From positions 1-64,000 of the forward strand of contig NZ_NMQZ01000005.1 of assembly GCF_002864685.1 (NCBI RefSeq): a stretch of DNA of 64,000 nucleotides, read 5' to 3'. Positions 17,694-26,201 of the stretch are shown here, piece after piece. Every line of letters begins with the position of its first letter. Position 1 is the first letter of the stretch. The translations under genes and the position numbers were made by a program. The DNA comes from Alloalcanivorax mobilis. Lineage in GTDB: Bacteria; Pseudomonadota; Gammaproteobacteria; Pseudomonadales; Alcanivoracaceae. The notes beneath the pieces are model-generated. The model did no database searches and was not told the DNA's origin. It worked only from the letters and a program-made list of their open reading frames with translations.

Positions 17694-17959
17694 GGCCTGT
17701 TCACACTCATTTTGATGGTCGCGCCGGAGGCCATTTTCGCGCAAGACAAGGCGCGGTGAGCGCGATGTGGCCCGCCACATAAGCGAGCCGCAACGCGGGA
17801 TTACGCGAAAACGGCCCCGGCTCTTCGGGTTGCGCCCCAAAGCGGGCCAGGCGGTGTTGCTCGTCGTTCATTTAGTATGCTAAACCTCTCTCCTCGCGCC
17901 TTGCCTGGCCCGCTTTGGGGCGGCAACGTGACCATCTAAATTAGTGTGAACAGGCCCTA
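17691..17959. mobile_element. MITE-like palindromic element between btuD and cobO
   Basis: A 269-bp element with terminal inverted repeats: TAGGGCCTGTTCACACT at 17691-17707 matches exactly, inverted, at 17943-17959. The match extends imperfectly to about 30 bp (two mismatches) through GATGGTC. Inside is a second inverted repeat (CGCCCCAAAGCGGGCCAGGC and its complement) around TTTAGTATGCTAAA. It encodes no transposase. TA at both ends may be a target duplication. The left end supplies the btuD stop codon, and the right end touches the cobO start codon. The family is not recognised. Confidence 0.8.
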
Positions 17960-18571
17960 ATGCGAGACGACGTCAAGACCCCGCAGCGCCATGCCGAGCG
18001 GATGGCCAAGAAGCAAAAAATCATGCAGGAGCGCATCGCCCGCGCCCAGAACGACCAGGGTGTGCTGCTGGTGCTGACCGGGCCGGGCAAGGGCAAGAGC
18101 AGCTCCGGTTTTGGCATGGCGGCAAGAGCCCTGGGCCACGGCATGAAAGTGGGCGTGGTGCAATTTATCAAAGGGGCTTTCAGCACCGGCGAGGAAGCGT
18201 TTTTCCGTCATCTGCCCAACGTGGATTACCACGTCATGGGCGAGGGCTACACCTGGGACACCCAGGACCGCGAACGGGACGTGGCCGCCGCCGAAGCGGC
18301 CTGGGAGATCGCCCGCGCGATGCTGCGCGACCCGGCCTATCAGCTGGTCTTGCTGGATGAACTGAACATCGCGCTGCGCTACGACTATCTGGACCTGGAC
18401 ACCGTGCTCGACGACCTGCAAGCGCGCCCGGACCTGCAACACGCCGTGGTCACCGGCCGCTACGCCCCCAAACCGCTGATCGAACTGGCCGACACCGTCA
18501 CTGAGATGAAGGTGGTCAAGCATGCGTTCAAGGATCTTGGCGTGCGGGCGCAGAAGGGGGTGGAGTTGTGA
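17960..18571 (+). CDS. cobO: Corrinoid adenosyltransferase (CobA/CobO/BtuR type)
   Basis: A 203-residue ATP:cob(I)alamin adenosyltransferase, which adds the 5'-deoxyadenosyl upper ligand. The unusual P-loop GPGKGKSS (41-48), the VGVVQFIKGAF segment, LLDELNIALRYDYLD and GRYAPKPLIELADTVTEM are diagnostic. The ATG at 17960 abuts the MITE-like element, leaving no clear Shine-Dalgarno; internal ATGs at residues 15 and 22 are alternatives that would still keep the P-loop. A heptamer element follows, isolating the gene from cobQ. Confidence 0.93.
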   Translation: MRDDVKTPQRHAERMAKKQKIMQERIARAQNDQGVLLVLTGPGKGKSSSGFGMAARALGHGMKVGVVQFIKGAFSTGEEAFFRHLPNVDYHVMGEGYTWDTQDRERDVAAAEAAWEIARAMLRDPAYQLVLLDELNIALRYDYLDLDTVLDDLQARPDLQHAVVTGRYAPKPLIELADTVTEMKVVKHAFKDLGVRAQKGVEL

Positions 18572-18578
18572 GGGGCGA

Positions 18579-18780
18579 GTTGAAAGTTAAAAGTTAAAAG
18601 TTAAAACGCGGTCAGGCCCTGCCGGCTGGAAACGGTAGCAACCGCGCTTCGTGGTGCTGGAGAATTTGTCTGGGTGCTTCGTGCCGACCGGTGACACCAC
18701 GCGTCTAGTCGCGCCTACCCCACTTTTAGTTCTTCATAGTGCTTCGACCGCGTTTCAACTTTTAACTTTCAACTTGTAAC
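18579..18780. repeat. Inverted heptameric element (GTTAAAA type) between cobO and cobQ
   Basis: Left arm 18579-18613: GTTGAAA, three GTTAAAA, then CGCGGTC. Right arm 18746-18780: GACCGCG, TTTCAAC, TTTTAAC, TTTCAAC, TTGTAAC. The arms are complementary over 35 bases in exact 7-bp register with few mismatches, around a 132-base spacer with no gene. The right arm ends only 9 bases before the cobQ ATG, where no ribosome-binding site is visible. Confidence 0.88.
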
Positions 18781-18789
18781 TGATTCTCC

Positions 18790-20238
18790 ATGACTTCTTT
18801 GATGATCCAAGGCACCACCTCCGACGCGGGCAAAAGCACCGTGGTGGCGGCGTTGTGCCGGTGGTTGGCGCGGCGCGGGGTGGCGGTGGCGCCGTTCAAG
18901 CCGCAGAACATGGCGTTGAACAGCGCGGTGACGGTGGACGGCGGTGAGATCGGCCGCTCTACCGCGTTGCAGGCGCTGGCCTGCGGGCTGGCGCCGCACA
19001 GCGACATGAACCCGGTGCTGCTCAAGCCGCAGAGTGATCGCGGCGCGCAGGTGATCGTGCGCGGCCAGGTGCTGGGTAACATGGAGGCGCTTGCCTATCA
19101 CGATTACAAGCGCACCGCCCGGGCGGCGGTGATGGACGCCTGGCGGGATCTCTCCAGCCGTTACGACGTGATCATCGCTGAAGGCGCCGGCAGCCCGGCG
19201 GAGATCAATCTGCGCGAGAACGACATCGCCAACATGGGCTTCGCGGAAGCCGCCGATTGCCCGGTGTTGCTGGTGGGCGACATCGACCGGGGTGGCGTGT
19301 TCGCGCAACTGGTGGGCACTCTGGCGCTGCTTTCGGACAGCGAACAGGCGCGCGTTCAGGGTTTTATCATCAACCGCTTTCGCGGTGATCCTGCGTTGCT
19401 GGACAGCGGCCTGCACTGGCTGGAACAGCGCACCGGCAAGCCGGTGTTCGGCGTGTTGCCCTACTTGCAGGGGTTGTTGCTGGACGCCGAGGACGCGGTG
19501 GCCGGCGGCGGTGAGCACCGCGCCGGGGCCCTGCGCGTGGCGGTGCCGGTGTTGCCGCGCATCAGCAATCACAACGACTTTGATCCGTTGCGTTTGCACC
19601 CCGGCGTGGAGTTGCTGCTGGTCGGGCCGGACCGGCCGATCCCGGCGGCGGACGTGATCGTGCTGCCGGGCAGCAAACACAGCCGCGCCGACCTCGCCTG
19701 GCTGCGCCAACAGGGCTGGGACCGGGCGATTGTCCGCCATTTACGCTACGGCGGCCGGGTGCTGGGCATTTGCGGTGGCTTTCAGATGCTGGGGCGCGCG
19801 ATTCACGATCCCCAGGGCCTGGAAGGCGAGGCCGGCAGCAGCGCCGGGCTGGGCCTGCTGGACATGGAAACCACCCTGGTGCCGGGCAAACAACTGCGCC
19901 GGGTGAACGCCCGCCTGCAACCCGGCGGCGAGACCGTGCACGGTTACGAGATCCACAATGGCGTGACCACCGGCGCGGCGCTGGCGCGCCCGCTGTTTCA
20001 CATCGACGGCCGCGCCGATGGCGCGATCAGTGACGACGGCCAGGTGCTGGGCGGTTACCCGCACGGCCTGTTCGACCAGCCCGACGCCTGCGATGCCCTG
20101 CTCGCCCGGCTCGGCGCGCAGTCCGCCGAAGCGCTGGATTACGCGGCCCACCGGGAATCACAACTGGATCGCCTGGCGGACATGATCGACGCGCACCTTG
20201 ACCGTGCCCTGCTGGACCAGGCGCTCGGCCTGGGCTGA
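18790..20238 (+). CDS. cobQ: Cobyric acid synthase (glutamine-hydrolysing)
   Basis: A 482-residue amidotransferase (CobQ/CbiP) that amidates four side chains of adenosylcobyrinic diamide. An N-terminal dethiobiotin-synthetase-like ATPase ([13 protein letters not shown], 6-18) is joined to a C-terminal class I glutaminase with Cys328 in [10 protein letters not shown] and His389 in YEIHNG. Length is typical. The ATG at 18790 sits 9 bases after a heptamer arm with no ribosome-binding site; ATG at 18802 is an alternative. It is convergent with an MFS gene, and GCCGCCGG/CCGGCGGC at 20242-20263 could form a shared hairpin. Confidence 0.95.
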   Translation: MTSLMIQGTTSDAGKSTVVAALCRWLARRGVAVAPFKPQNMALNSAVTVDGGEIGRSTALQALACGLAPHSDMNPVLLKPQSDRGAQVIVRGQVLGNMEALAYHDYKRTARAAVMDAWRDLSSRYDVIIAEGAGSPAEINLRENDIANMGFAEAADCPVLLVGDIDRGGVFAQLVGTLALLSDSEQARVQGFIINRFRGDPALLDSGLHWLEQRTGKPVFGVLPYLQGLLLDAEDAVAGGGEHRAGALRVAVPVLPRISNHNDFDPLRLHPGVELLLVGPDRPIPAADVIVLPGSKHSRADLAWLRQQGWDRAIVRHLRYGGRVLGICGGFQMLGRAIHDPQGLEGEAGSSAGLGLLDMETTLVPGKQLRRVNARLQPGGETVHGYEIHNGVTTGAALARPLFHIDGRADGAISDDGQVLGGYPHGLFDQPDACDALLARLGAQSAEALDYAAHRESQLDRLADMIDAHLDRALLDQALGLG

Positions 20239-20251
20239 ACCGCCGCCGGCG

Positions 20252-21445
20252 TTACCCGGCGGCTTCGCTGTTCCGGTCGGCCTGGCGGCCGGCCAGACGT
20301 GGTGACAGCAGTACGATCACCGCGCCGCTGAGCAGGGACGCACCGCCGAGTTGGAAGATCAGCCCGCTGTTGTCGGCGTGGGCGTACAGCGCCGCCATCA
20401 GATAGGCGGAGCCGGCCTGGGCCAGGGCGAACAGGGCGGTGGCGCGCCCCCAGGCGAGGGTCTGGTGATCCGGTGACACCAGTTCGCCAATACGGCCGGC
20501 GGTGGTCGCCACCATGCCGGGGATCATGGCGCCAACCACGAACGACGACACGCTGATGGCGGCCAGGCCGGGCACCAGCGCCGGCAGCAGCACGGCGCTG
20601 CCTTTCAGTGTCAGAGCGGTGACCAGGGTGCGGTGCCAGCCGACGCGGCGGGCCAGCGCACCGACCAGAAAGGGCCCGGCGATGGCGCCCAGCGCGAACG
20701 TGCCCCACTGCAGGGCGGCGGCGAAGGTGGTGAAACCGCGCTGGCGCTCCAGGTAGTCCACCCAGAACACGGTGTGCGGCACGAAGCCCACCGCATCCAG
20801 GGAATAACCCAGATACACCAGCGCCAGCAGCAGGCCCGCGCCCTGGGCCGGCGCCGTCGGCTGCTGAGCGGCGCTGGGCGGTGCTGGCCAGCGCACCCAG
20901 ATCAACCAGATCGCCGGCAGGCACACCAGCGCCAGGCCGGCCCAGGCGAACGCCAGCCCCTGTTGGATCAGCGCGGGCACCAGCGTGGCGGACAGAAACA
21001 CGCCGATGCCGATGCCAGCGAACACCCAGGTGGTGCCCTTCTTGCGCTTGGATTCGGGCAACTGGCGGGCGATCAGCGACGGCGCCACCACCATCAGAAA
21101 GGCGCCGGTGGCGCCGGCCACGAAGCGCCACAGGGTGAACCACCATACCGGGCCAGCCCAGGCATTGGCGGCGAAGCCGATGCCGATCAACAGCGCCGAG
21201 CCCTTGATCACCGGCCCGGCGCCCAGCCAGCGGGCGGCGCGGCTGGCGAGCAGCGCACCGAACAAATAGCCGAGCAGGTTGGCGGCGCCCACATAGCCGG
21301 CGTCCGCCTGGCTCAGCCAGCCCGCTTCGATCAGCCCCGGCAGCAGGGCCGCGTAGGCGAAACGGCCCAGGCCGACGCCAACCAGGGTGGCGGCGGCGCC
21401 CATCACAATCAGACGGCCGGCGGAGAGAGGGCGGGGAGCGGTCAT
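20252..21445 (-). CDS. MFS transporter, YbfB/YjiJ family
   Basis: A 397-residue major facilitator protein with about 12 hydrophobic helices. The N-terminal GVGLGRFAYAALLPGL segment (about 23-38) is typical of the YbfB/YjiJ subgroup of uncharacterised MFS carriers. It is divergent from a LysR gene, which probably regulates it, and convergent with cobQ. The substrate is unknown. Its position next to the B12 region is not evidence for corrinoid transport. Confidence 0.88.
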   Translation of the reverse strand: MTAPRPLSAGRLIVMGAAATLVGVGLGRFAYAALLPGLIEAGWLSQADAGYVGAANLLGYLFGALLASRAARWLGAGPVIKGSALLIGIGFAANAWAGPVWWFTLWRFVAGATGAFLMVVAPSLIARQLPESKRKKGTTWVFAGIGIGVFLSATLVPALIQQGLAFAWAGLALVCLPAIWLIWVRWPAPPSAAQQPTAPAQGAGLLLALVYLGYSLDAVGFVPHTVFWVDYLERQRGFTTFAAALQWGTFALGAIAGPFLVGALARRVGWHRTLVTALTLKGSAVLLPALVPGLAAISVSSFVVGAMIPGMVATTAGRIGELVSPDHQTLAWGRATALFALAQAGSAYLMAALYAHADNSGLIFQLGGASLLSGAVIVLLSPRLAGRQADRNSEAAG

Positions 21446-21493
21446 GAGCGGTCCTTGCTGAGGATCAGGGCGGCAGTAAAACAGAGTGCTTTT

Positions 21494-21508
21494 ATCACTG
21501 GAAATGAT
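21494..21508. promoter_or_regulatory. Putative LysR-type operator
   Basis: ATCACTGGAAATGAT in the 106-base gap between the divergent MFS and LysR genes has ATCA/TGAT dyad ends and fits the T-N11-A form of LysR-family sites. It is the only dyad of this form that I noticed in the gap. Assignment to the neighbouring LysR regulator is inference. Confidence 0.4.
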
Positions 21509-21551
21509 TTTTTAAGATGCCGTCTATCGATATTTGAAATAGGGCCTCGTC

Positions 21552-22436
21552 ATGTTGATTCGCTCTCTGGAAATGTTCACCGCGGTGGTGGAGACCGGCA
21601 GCTTCAGCGCCGCCGCCGAGCGCTTGCATACCGTGCAATCCAACGTCACCGCGCACATCAAAAAACTGGAAGCGGAGCTGGAGGTCTCCCTGCTTAGCCG
21701 GCGCACGCCGGTGGCACCGACCCCCGCCGGCCATCAATTGCTCGATTATGCGCGCCGTATCGGCGCCCTGCATGCCCAGGCGCGTGCCTGCTTCCGTGCC
21801 GATGGCGAGCCCGCCGGCGAACTGCGGCTGGGCAGCATGGAAACCACCGCCGCGGTGCACTTGCCGCGTTTGCTGACCACCTTCGCGCGCCGCTGGCCGT
21901 CGATCGCCGTGCACCTGCGCACCGGCACCAGCGCCGAACTGATCGAGGCGCTGCGCGCCGGCCAGCTGGACGCGGCGTTTCTCGCCGTGGAAGGCGAAGA
22001 GGGGGACGATTTGCTGATGAAACCGGTGTTCGAGGAGCGCCTGGTGCTGGTCAGCGGCCGCCCTTTACAGGGCGGGCTGCCGGACCGCCAGACCCTTTCG
22101 CGCACGCCCTTTCTGGCCTTCCGGCAGGGCTGCGGTTACCGGCAGACGGTGGAAATGCTGCTGGCCGGGCAGCGCGCGCCGGCACCGCGCATTCACGAAT
22201 TCGGCAGCCTGGATGCGATTGTCGGCTGCGTGGCGGCGGGCATGGGCGTGGCGGTGTTGCCGGAATCCGCCGTTGGCCAGTACCGCCAGCGCTTTCAATT
22301 GCACATCGCCGAGTTGCCGGATGATCTGGCGCGGGTGACCACGGTGATCGCCAGCACCCCGAAGGGCACCTGGAGCCGGGCGCTGGCGGTGTTCATGGAA
22401 GGGGAGTGGATGCCAGAGGCGCGGAGCGTCGCGTGA
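21552..22436 (+). CDS. LysR family transcriptional regulator
   Basis: A 294-residue LysR-type regulator. The winged helix-turn-helix covers about residues 3-62 (FTAVVETGSFSAAAERLHT, then NVTAHIKKLE), followed by a periplasmic-binding-like effector domain beginning near GELRLGSMETTAA. It is divergent from the YbfB/YjiJ MFS gene, the common arrangement for a LysR and its target. The inducer is not predictable. The downstream lipase is 432 bases away and likely independent. Confidence 0.92.
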   Translation: MLIRSLEMFTAVVETGSFSAAAERLHTVQSNVTAHIKKLEAELEVSLLSRRTPVAPTPAGHQLLDYARRIGALHAQARACFRADGEPAGELRLGSMETTAAVHLPRLLTTFARRWPSIAVHLRTGTSAELIEALRAGQLDAAFLAVEGEEGDDLLMKPVFEERLVLVSGRPLQGGLPDRQTLSRTPFLAFRQGCGYRQTVEMLLAGQRAPAPRIHEFGSLDAIVGCVAAGMGVAVLPESAVGQYRQRFQLHIAELPDDLARVTTVIASTPKGTWSRALAVFMEGEWMPEARSVA

Positions 22437-22868
22437 CCGCCCGGTCGTGTGCGCCGTGACAGCGAAAGTGGCGCTAAAGAATCCAGGCGGCGTCTGAAAA
22501 ACAGGCTTTTTTTCAAAAAAAAGCGCCACTCAAAAAGTAAAATGATGGCTGAGAACGCGACTTTTTCAGAGGTAAACGCTTCGTTTAAGGCGTGAATTTT
22601 TAACTTTTTCAAAGAGTTATGTGTTTTTTTGAAAAAATGCGTAGCTGTCGCGCGACACGGGGCAAATGTTTAGACTGATCCGTACTTCGGAGCGGGGCCG
22701 GGCATCAGGCCGAGCGGTGCGGAGGCGGGCGCGGACCAGGCGTTGTCGTGGCCGAATCCGCGACGTCGGCGTGCCTCCGTATTCCGATGCGATGTCTCCA
22801 CCATGCCGGCACGCTGGCGTGGCCACGGAGCCGCCCATAACGAACAACATCAATAATCTGGGAACGTC
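22437..22868. other. Gene-free gap before the lipase
   Basis: I see no gene in these 432 bases. The first half is notably AT-rich (22490-22640, with runs of A and T) against the GC-rich surroundings. It contains a 9-bp inverted repeat (AGTGGCGCT at 22467-22475, AGCGCCACT at 22522-22530) that may end the LysR transcript. The second half presumably holds the lipase promoter; the ATG at 22869 is preceded by GGGAACG. Confidence 0.6.
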
Positions 22869-25289
22869 ATGAATAAATCATTGATTACTCTGGCCATTCT
22901 GGCGGCCGCGGGCCTGAGCGCGTGCGGCGGCGGTGGCGACAACGACCCGGTGGCGCCCGCTGCCCGCATCAGCTACGACCCGGCCGGCGGTGTTCTGCCG
23001 ATTCCCAACGATTTGCTGAAGAGCGGCACCACCGATGGCACGCTGAACATTCCCGGCGCCGACGAGACCAACCCGTTCGATCCCCAGGGCGTGCTCTCCA
23101 GCCTGGACGGTTGGTCGGTGAGCACGCCGTTCACCATCGACCTGGACGTGCCGGCCAACACCAGCCTTCCGCAGGGCTCGATCCAACAGGCCAACGGCGT
23201 GGTGTTGCTGGAAGTGACCGCCGGCGGCGGCAGCGACTGCCCGGATCTGTCACCGATCGCCGCCTGCCAGCTCAGCGATACCCTCACCTACGGCAGCGAC
23301 TATGTGGCCAGCTTCTCCGGTGACAGCATCGCGGTGGTTCCGCTCAAGCCGCTGAAGGCGAAGACCTCCTATGTGATCGCCACCACCACCGCGCTGCAGG
23401 ACACCCAAGGCAATCCGGTGCTCGGCGACAGCACCTACAATCTGCTCAAGCAGAACGCCGCCGGCGGCGAGCCGGGCAGCTCCGAGGCCACCTTGCAGCA
23501 GGCGGTGAACAGCTACGAAGGCCTGCTTGAGCAATCCGGCGTGGCCAAGAACACGGTCACTTATTCCGGCCTGTTCACCACCGAGAGCACCATTGATGTG
23601 CTGGCCGGCGCCAAGCTGGCGTTGCTGGGCGCGCTCGGCAACCAGGTGCTGAGCCTCAGCACGCCGGTGGACACCGGCCTCACCGCCGCCCAACTGCTGA
23701 TTGCCCAGGGCGCCATCGAAGCCGGTTCACCGGCGGCGCAACTGGCCTCCGCCGCCAAGGTCTATCAGGCGCAACTGACACTGCCCTATTTCCTCGACTT
23801 CCCGACCCCGGCCAAGATCGGCAACGGCGAGTGCGACCCGCAGAATCTGGCCACCGCGTGCCCGGCCATCTCGTCCCGTTGGATCGCGGCGGGCGACAGC
23901 CCGGCGGCGGTCTTGCTGGCGTTGCAGGAGGGCCGGCTGAGCCAGTCCAACTATGGCCAGCAGGCGGCGAACCAGGGTATTGATCCCAGTGCCGCGCTCG
24001 CCGACCCGAGCTTGCTGATCGGCGCCAGCTTCACCGATGACCAAGGCGACAGCGTTGACCCCAACCGCTTTATGACCCAGTTCAACCCGGTGCCGGCGGT
24101 GCAATCGGTGCAGACCGTGGACGTGCTGATCACCGTCCCTGACGCCACCATCGCGAACGCGATTCGCGCGCAAATGGGGCTCGACCCGCTCACCGAGGGG
24201 CCGGTTGGCTGGCCGGTGACGGTGTATGGCCACGGCATCACCTCCTACAAGGAAACCGGCCTGGCGATCGCCGGCACCCTGGCGGCGCAAGGCCAGGCGA
24301 TGGTCGCCATCGACCTGCCCATGCACGGCAGCCGGGGCATCGATGTGGACGGCAACGACGTCATCGACATCTCCGCCACCAGCGGCGGCCCCAACGCACC
24401 GGTGGTCGCCAGCGACGTGAGCCTGTACGCCAACCTGGCCAGCCTGGCCACGGTGCGCGATAACCTGCGCGAAAGCGTGATCGACCAGCTCGCCCTGCGC
24501 GTGGCGCTGGCTTCCGCCACCGTCCCCGGCGGCGAACTGGATGGCAGCAGCGCCCGTTATCTCGGCGTGTCGCTGGGCTCCATTGTCGGCGTGCAGGCGG
24601 TGGCGGTGGGCAACACGCCGACCCTGAACCCGGAAGACGGCAGCGATGTGTCCGGCCTGTTCCAGTTCAATGCCGCCGGTCTGTCGGTGCCCGGCGCCGG
24701 TCTCGCAGGGGTGTTCGCGTTCTCGCCGGCGTTCGCCGATACGGTGCGCGCGGGCCTGGTGGAATCCGCCACCTTCCAGGCGGCGCTCGCCGACGCCAAC
24801 ACCAACAACCTGCAGCCCGGCGACGCCGGCTACGACGATCTGGTGGCGGCGGTCTACGAAGCGTTCCTGCCGCAGTTCGTGTTCGCCGCCCAGACCATCG
24901 TCGACGCCGCTGATCCGATCGCCTATGGCGCCACTCTGACCGCCAACACGCCGGCGGTGCTGGTGCATGAAGTGGTGGGCGACGGCAGCCCCGATAACCC
25001 GGGCGACCAGGTGATCCCCAACAGCAATGCCGAATTCGGCGCGCCGTTGTCCGGCACCGAGCCGTTGATCGCCGCCATGGGCCTGGACCCGATCGTCGCC
25101 ACCGTGGCCAATGCGCAAGGCGTGAGCGGTGTGGCGCGCTTTAACGCCGGCGCCCACAGCTCCCTGCTGGACCCCAGCGTGGACGCCACCGTGACCACCG
25201 AAATGCAAACGCAGATGGGCAGCTTCCTGGGCAGCGACGGTACGCTGATTCAGGTGCAGACTCCGGATGTGCTGATCGGGGCGAATTGA
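22869..25289 (+). CDS. Outer-membrane lipoprotein lipase, VolA/Pla-1/cef family
   Basis: An 806-residue lipoprotein. The lipobox GLSAC puts the lipidated cysteine at 19, followed by a Gly/Asp linker. The N-terminal region resembles the Pla-1/cef extracellular lipase family (DPAGGVLPIPNDLL, then NPFDPQGVLSSLDGWS). A C-terminal alpha/beta-hydrolase domain has the oxyanion YGHGI segment (453-457) and a GVSLG nucleophile elbow with Ser568; a late histidine, as in NAGAHSSLLDP, likely completes the triad. Family members are surface lysophospholipases or lipases that free host or environmental fatty acids. It is transcribed alone. Confidence 0.87.
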   Translation: MNKSLITLAILAAAGLSACGGGGDNDPVAPAARISYDPAGGVLPIPNDLLKSGTTDGTLNIPGADETNPFDPQGVLSSLDGWSVSTPFTIDLDVPANTSLPQGSIQQANGVVLLEVTAGGGSDCPDLSPIAACQLSDTLTYGSDYVASFSGDSIAVVPLKPLKAKTSYVIATTTALQDTQGNPVLGDSTYNLLKQNAAGGEPGSSEATLQQAVNSYEGLLEQSGVAKNTVTYSGLFTTESTIDVLAGAKLALLGALGNQVLSLSTPVDTGLTAAQLLIAQGAIEAGSPAAQLASAAKVYQAQLTLPYFLDFPTPAKIGNGECDPQNLATACPAISSRWIAAGDSPAAVLLALQEGRLSQSNYGQQAANQGIDPSAALADPSLLIGASFTDDQGDSVDPNRFMTQFNPVPAVQSVQTVDVLITVPDATIANAIRAQMGLDPLTEGPVGWPVTVYGHGITSYKETGLAIAGTLAAQGQAMVAIDLPMHGSRGIDVDGNDVIDISATSGGPNAPVVASDVSLYANLASLATVRDNLRESVIDQLALRVALASATVPGGELDGSSARYLGVSLGSIVGVQAVAVGNTPTLNPEDGSDVSGLFQFNAAGLSVPGAGLAGVFAFSPAFADTVRAGLVESATFQAALADANTNNLQPGDAGYDDLVAAVYEAFLPQFVFAAQTIVDAADPIAYGATLTANTPAVLVHEVVGDGSPDNPGDQVIPNSNAEFGAPLSGTEPLIAAMGLDPIVATVANAQGVSGVARFNAGAHSSLLDPSVDATVTTEMQTQMGSFLGSDGTLIQVQTPDVLIGAN

Positions 25290-25330
25290 GGGGTTGTTTG
25301 ATCTCAGCGGTTTAACGCAAAAGACATAAA

Positions 25331-25410
25331 CCGCCGCTGGCACGGCCTGCTCCTACGGAAAAACAGCTACCGGCAACGGAGCCGCGTGGGAGCAGGCCGT
25401 GCCAGCGACG
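25331..25410. repeat. REP doublet (REPIN-like) after the lipase
   Basis: A 19-bp perfect inverted repeat (left arm 25335-25353, right arm 25389-25407, GGAGCAGGCCGTGCCAGCG). Read outward, the arms are two REP sequences with GTAG and GTGG heads, as in Pseudomonas-type REPs. The 35-base loop completes a typical REPIN. No REP-associated transposase is in the window. Confidence 0.72.
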
Positions 25411-25498
25411 TCTTTTGGGTCGAATGGCACCGCGCTTTTGCTCTGAAGCAGCGTGGTTTTGGCTGTCCCCACGCCTGTTTCCTGCTTCTCTTCACCAT

Positions 25499-25527
25499 CA
25501 AAAAAGCCACCCGAAGGTGGCTTTTTT
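25499..25527. terminator. Bidirectional rho-independent terminator
   Basis: GCCACC-CGAA-GGTGGC (25506-25521) is flanked by A6 on the left and T6 on the right, so it works as an intrinsic terminator in both directions. It lies between the convergent lipase and slyD-like genes. Confidence 0.9.
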
Positions 25528-25545
25528 GATGGGCCTGAAACGCGC

Positions 25546-26034
25546 TTAGTGCTCGTGGCCGTCGGGGCCGTGCACGTGGCCGTGTTCCTGCTCTTCGTCG
25601 GTGGCGTCACGCACTTCGGTGATCTCCACGTTGAAGTTGAGGGTTTCACCGGCCAGCGGGTGGTTGCCATCCACGGTCACCTGGTCGCCTTCCACCGCGG
25701 TGATGGTGAAGATGCGCGGGCCGGCTTCAGTTTGCGCCTGGAATTGCATGCCCGGCTGCAGGTTGTCGTCGGCGCCTTCGAAGGCGGAGGTGGGCACCTG
25801 CTGGATCAGGCCTTCGTGGCGTTCGCCATAGCCCTCTTCGGGGGCAACGGTGACCTCAAGCTTGGCGCCGGCTTCCTGGCCGGCAAGCGCGCTCTCCAGG
25901 CCGGGCACGATGTTGCCGTGGCCATGCAGATAGGTCAGCGGCTCTTCACGCTGATGGGATGAATCGATGGTCTCGCCGGCTGCGTTGGTCAGGGTGTAGT
26001 GGAACGCCACTACCTTGTTGTCAGCAATTTGCAT
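25546..26034 (-). CDS. slyD: FKBP-type peptidyl-prolyl isomerase, SlyD-like
   Basis: A 162-residue prolyl isomerase and metallochaperone of the SlyD type. The FKBP half-motifs YLHGHGNIVPGLE (35-47) and VDGNHPLAGETLNF (about 121-134) flank the inserted chaperone flap. The acidic His-rich C-terminus (HGHVHGPDGHEH) can bind nickel or other divalent metals. Length is between E. coli SlyD (196) and shorter FkpB-like proteins, and the His tail favours SlyD. It is monocistronic, with an intrinsic terminator behind it. Confidence 0.88.
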   Translation of the reverse strand: MQIADNKVVAFHYTLTNAAGETIDSSHQREEPLTYLHGHGNIVPGLESALAGQEAGAKLEVTVAPEEGYGERHEGLIQQVPTSAFEGADDNLQPGMQFQAQTEAGPRIFTITAVEGDQVTVDGNHPLAGETLNFNVEITEVRDATDEEQEHGHVHGPDGHEH

Positions 26035-26201
26035 GAGGGCCCTATTCGGGTTGATGAATGGCCGACGCCAGCGGTCCTGCCGACGTCCAGTTGCCCGCTA
26101 TGGTAACAGCCCGCCGACGGCCTTGACCAACCGGCGCGCCGGGCGCCGCCGCGGGCATCGCGTCGCTGGCGCCTCAGCGCGCGCCTTGCTACCGTCTGTG
26201 T

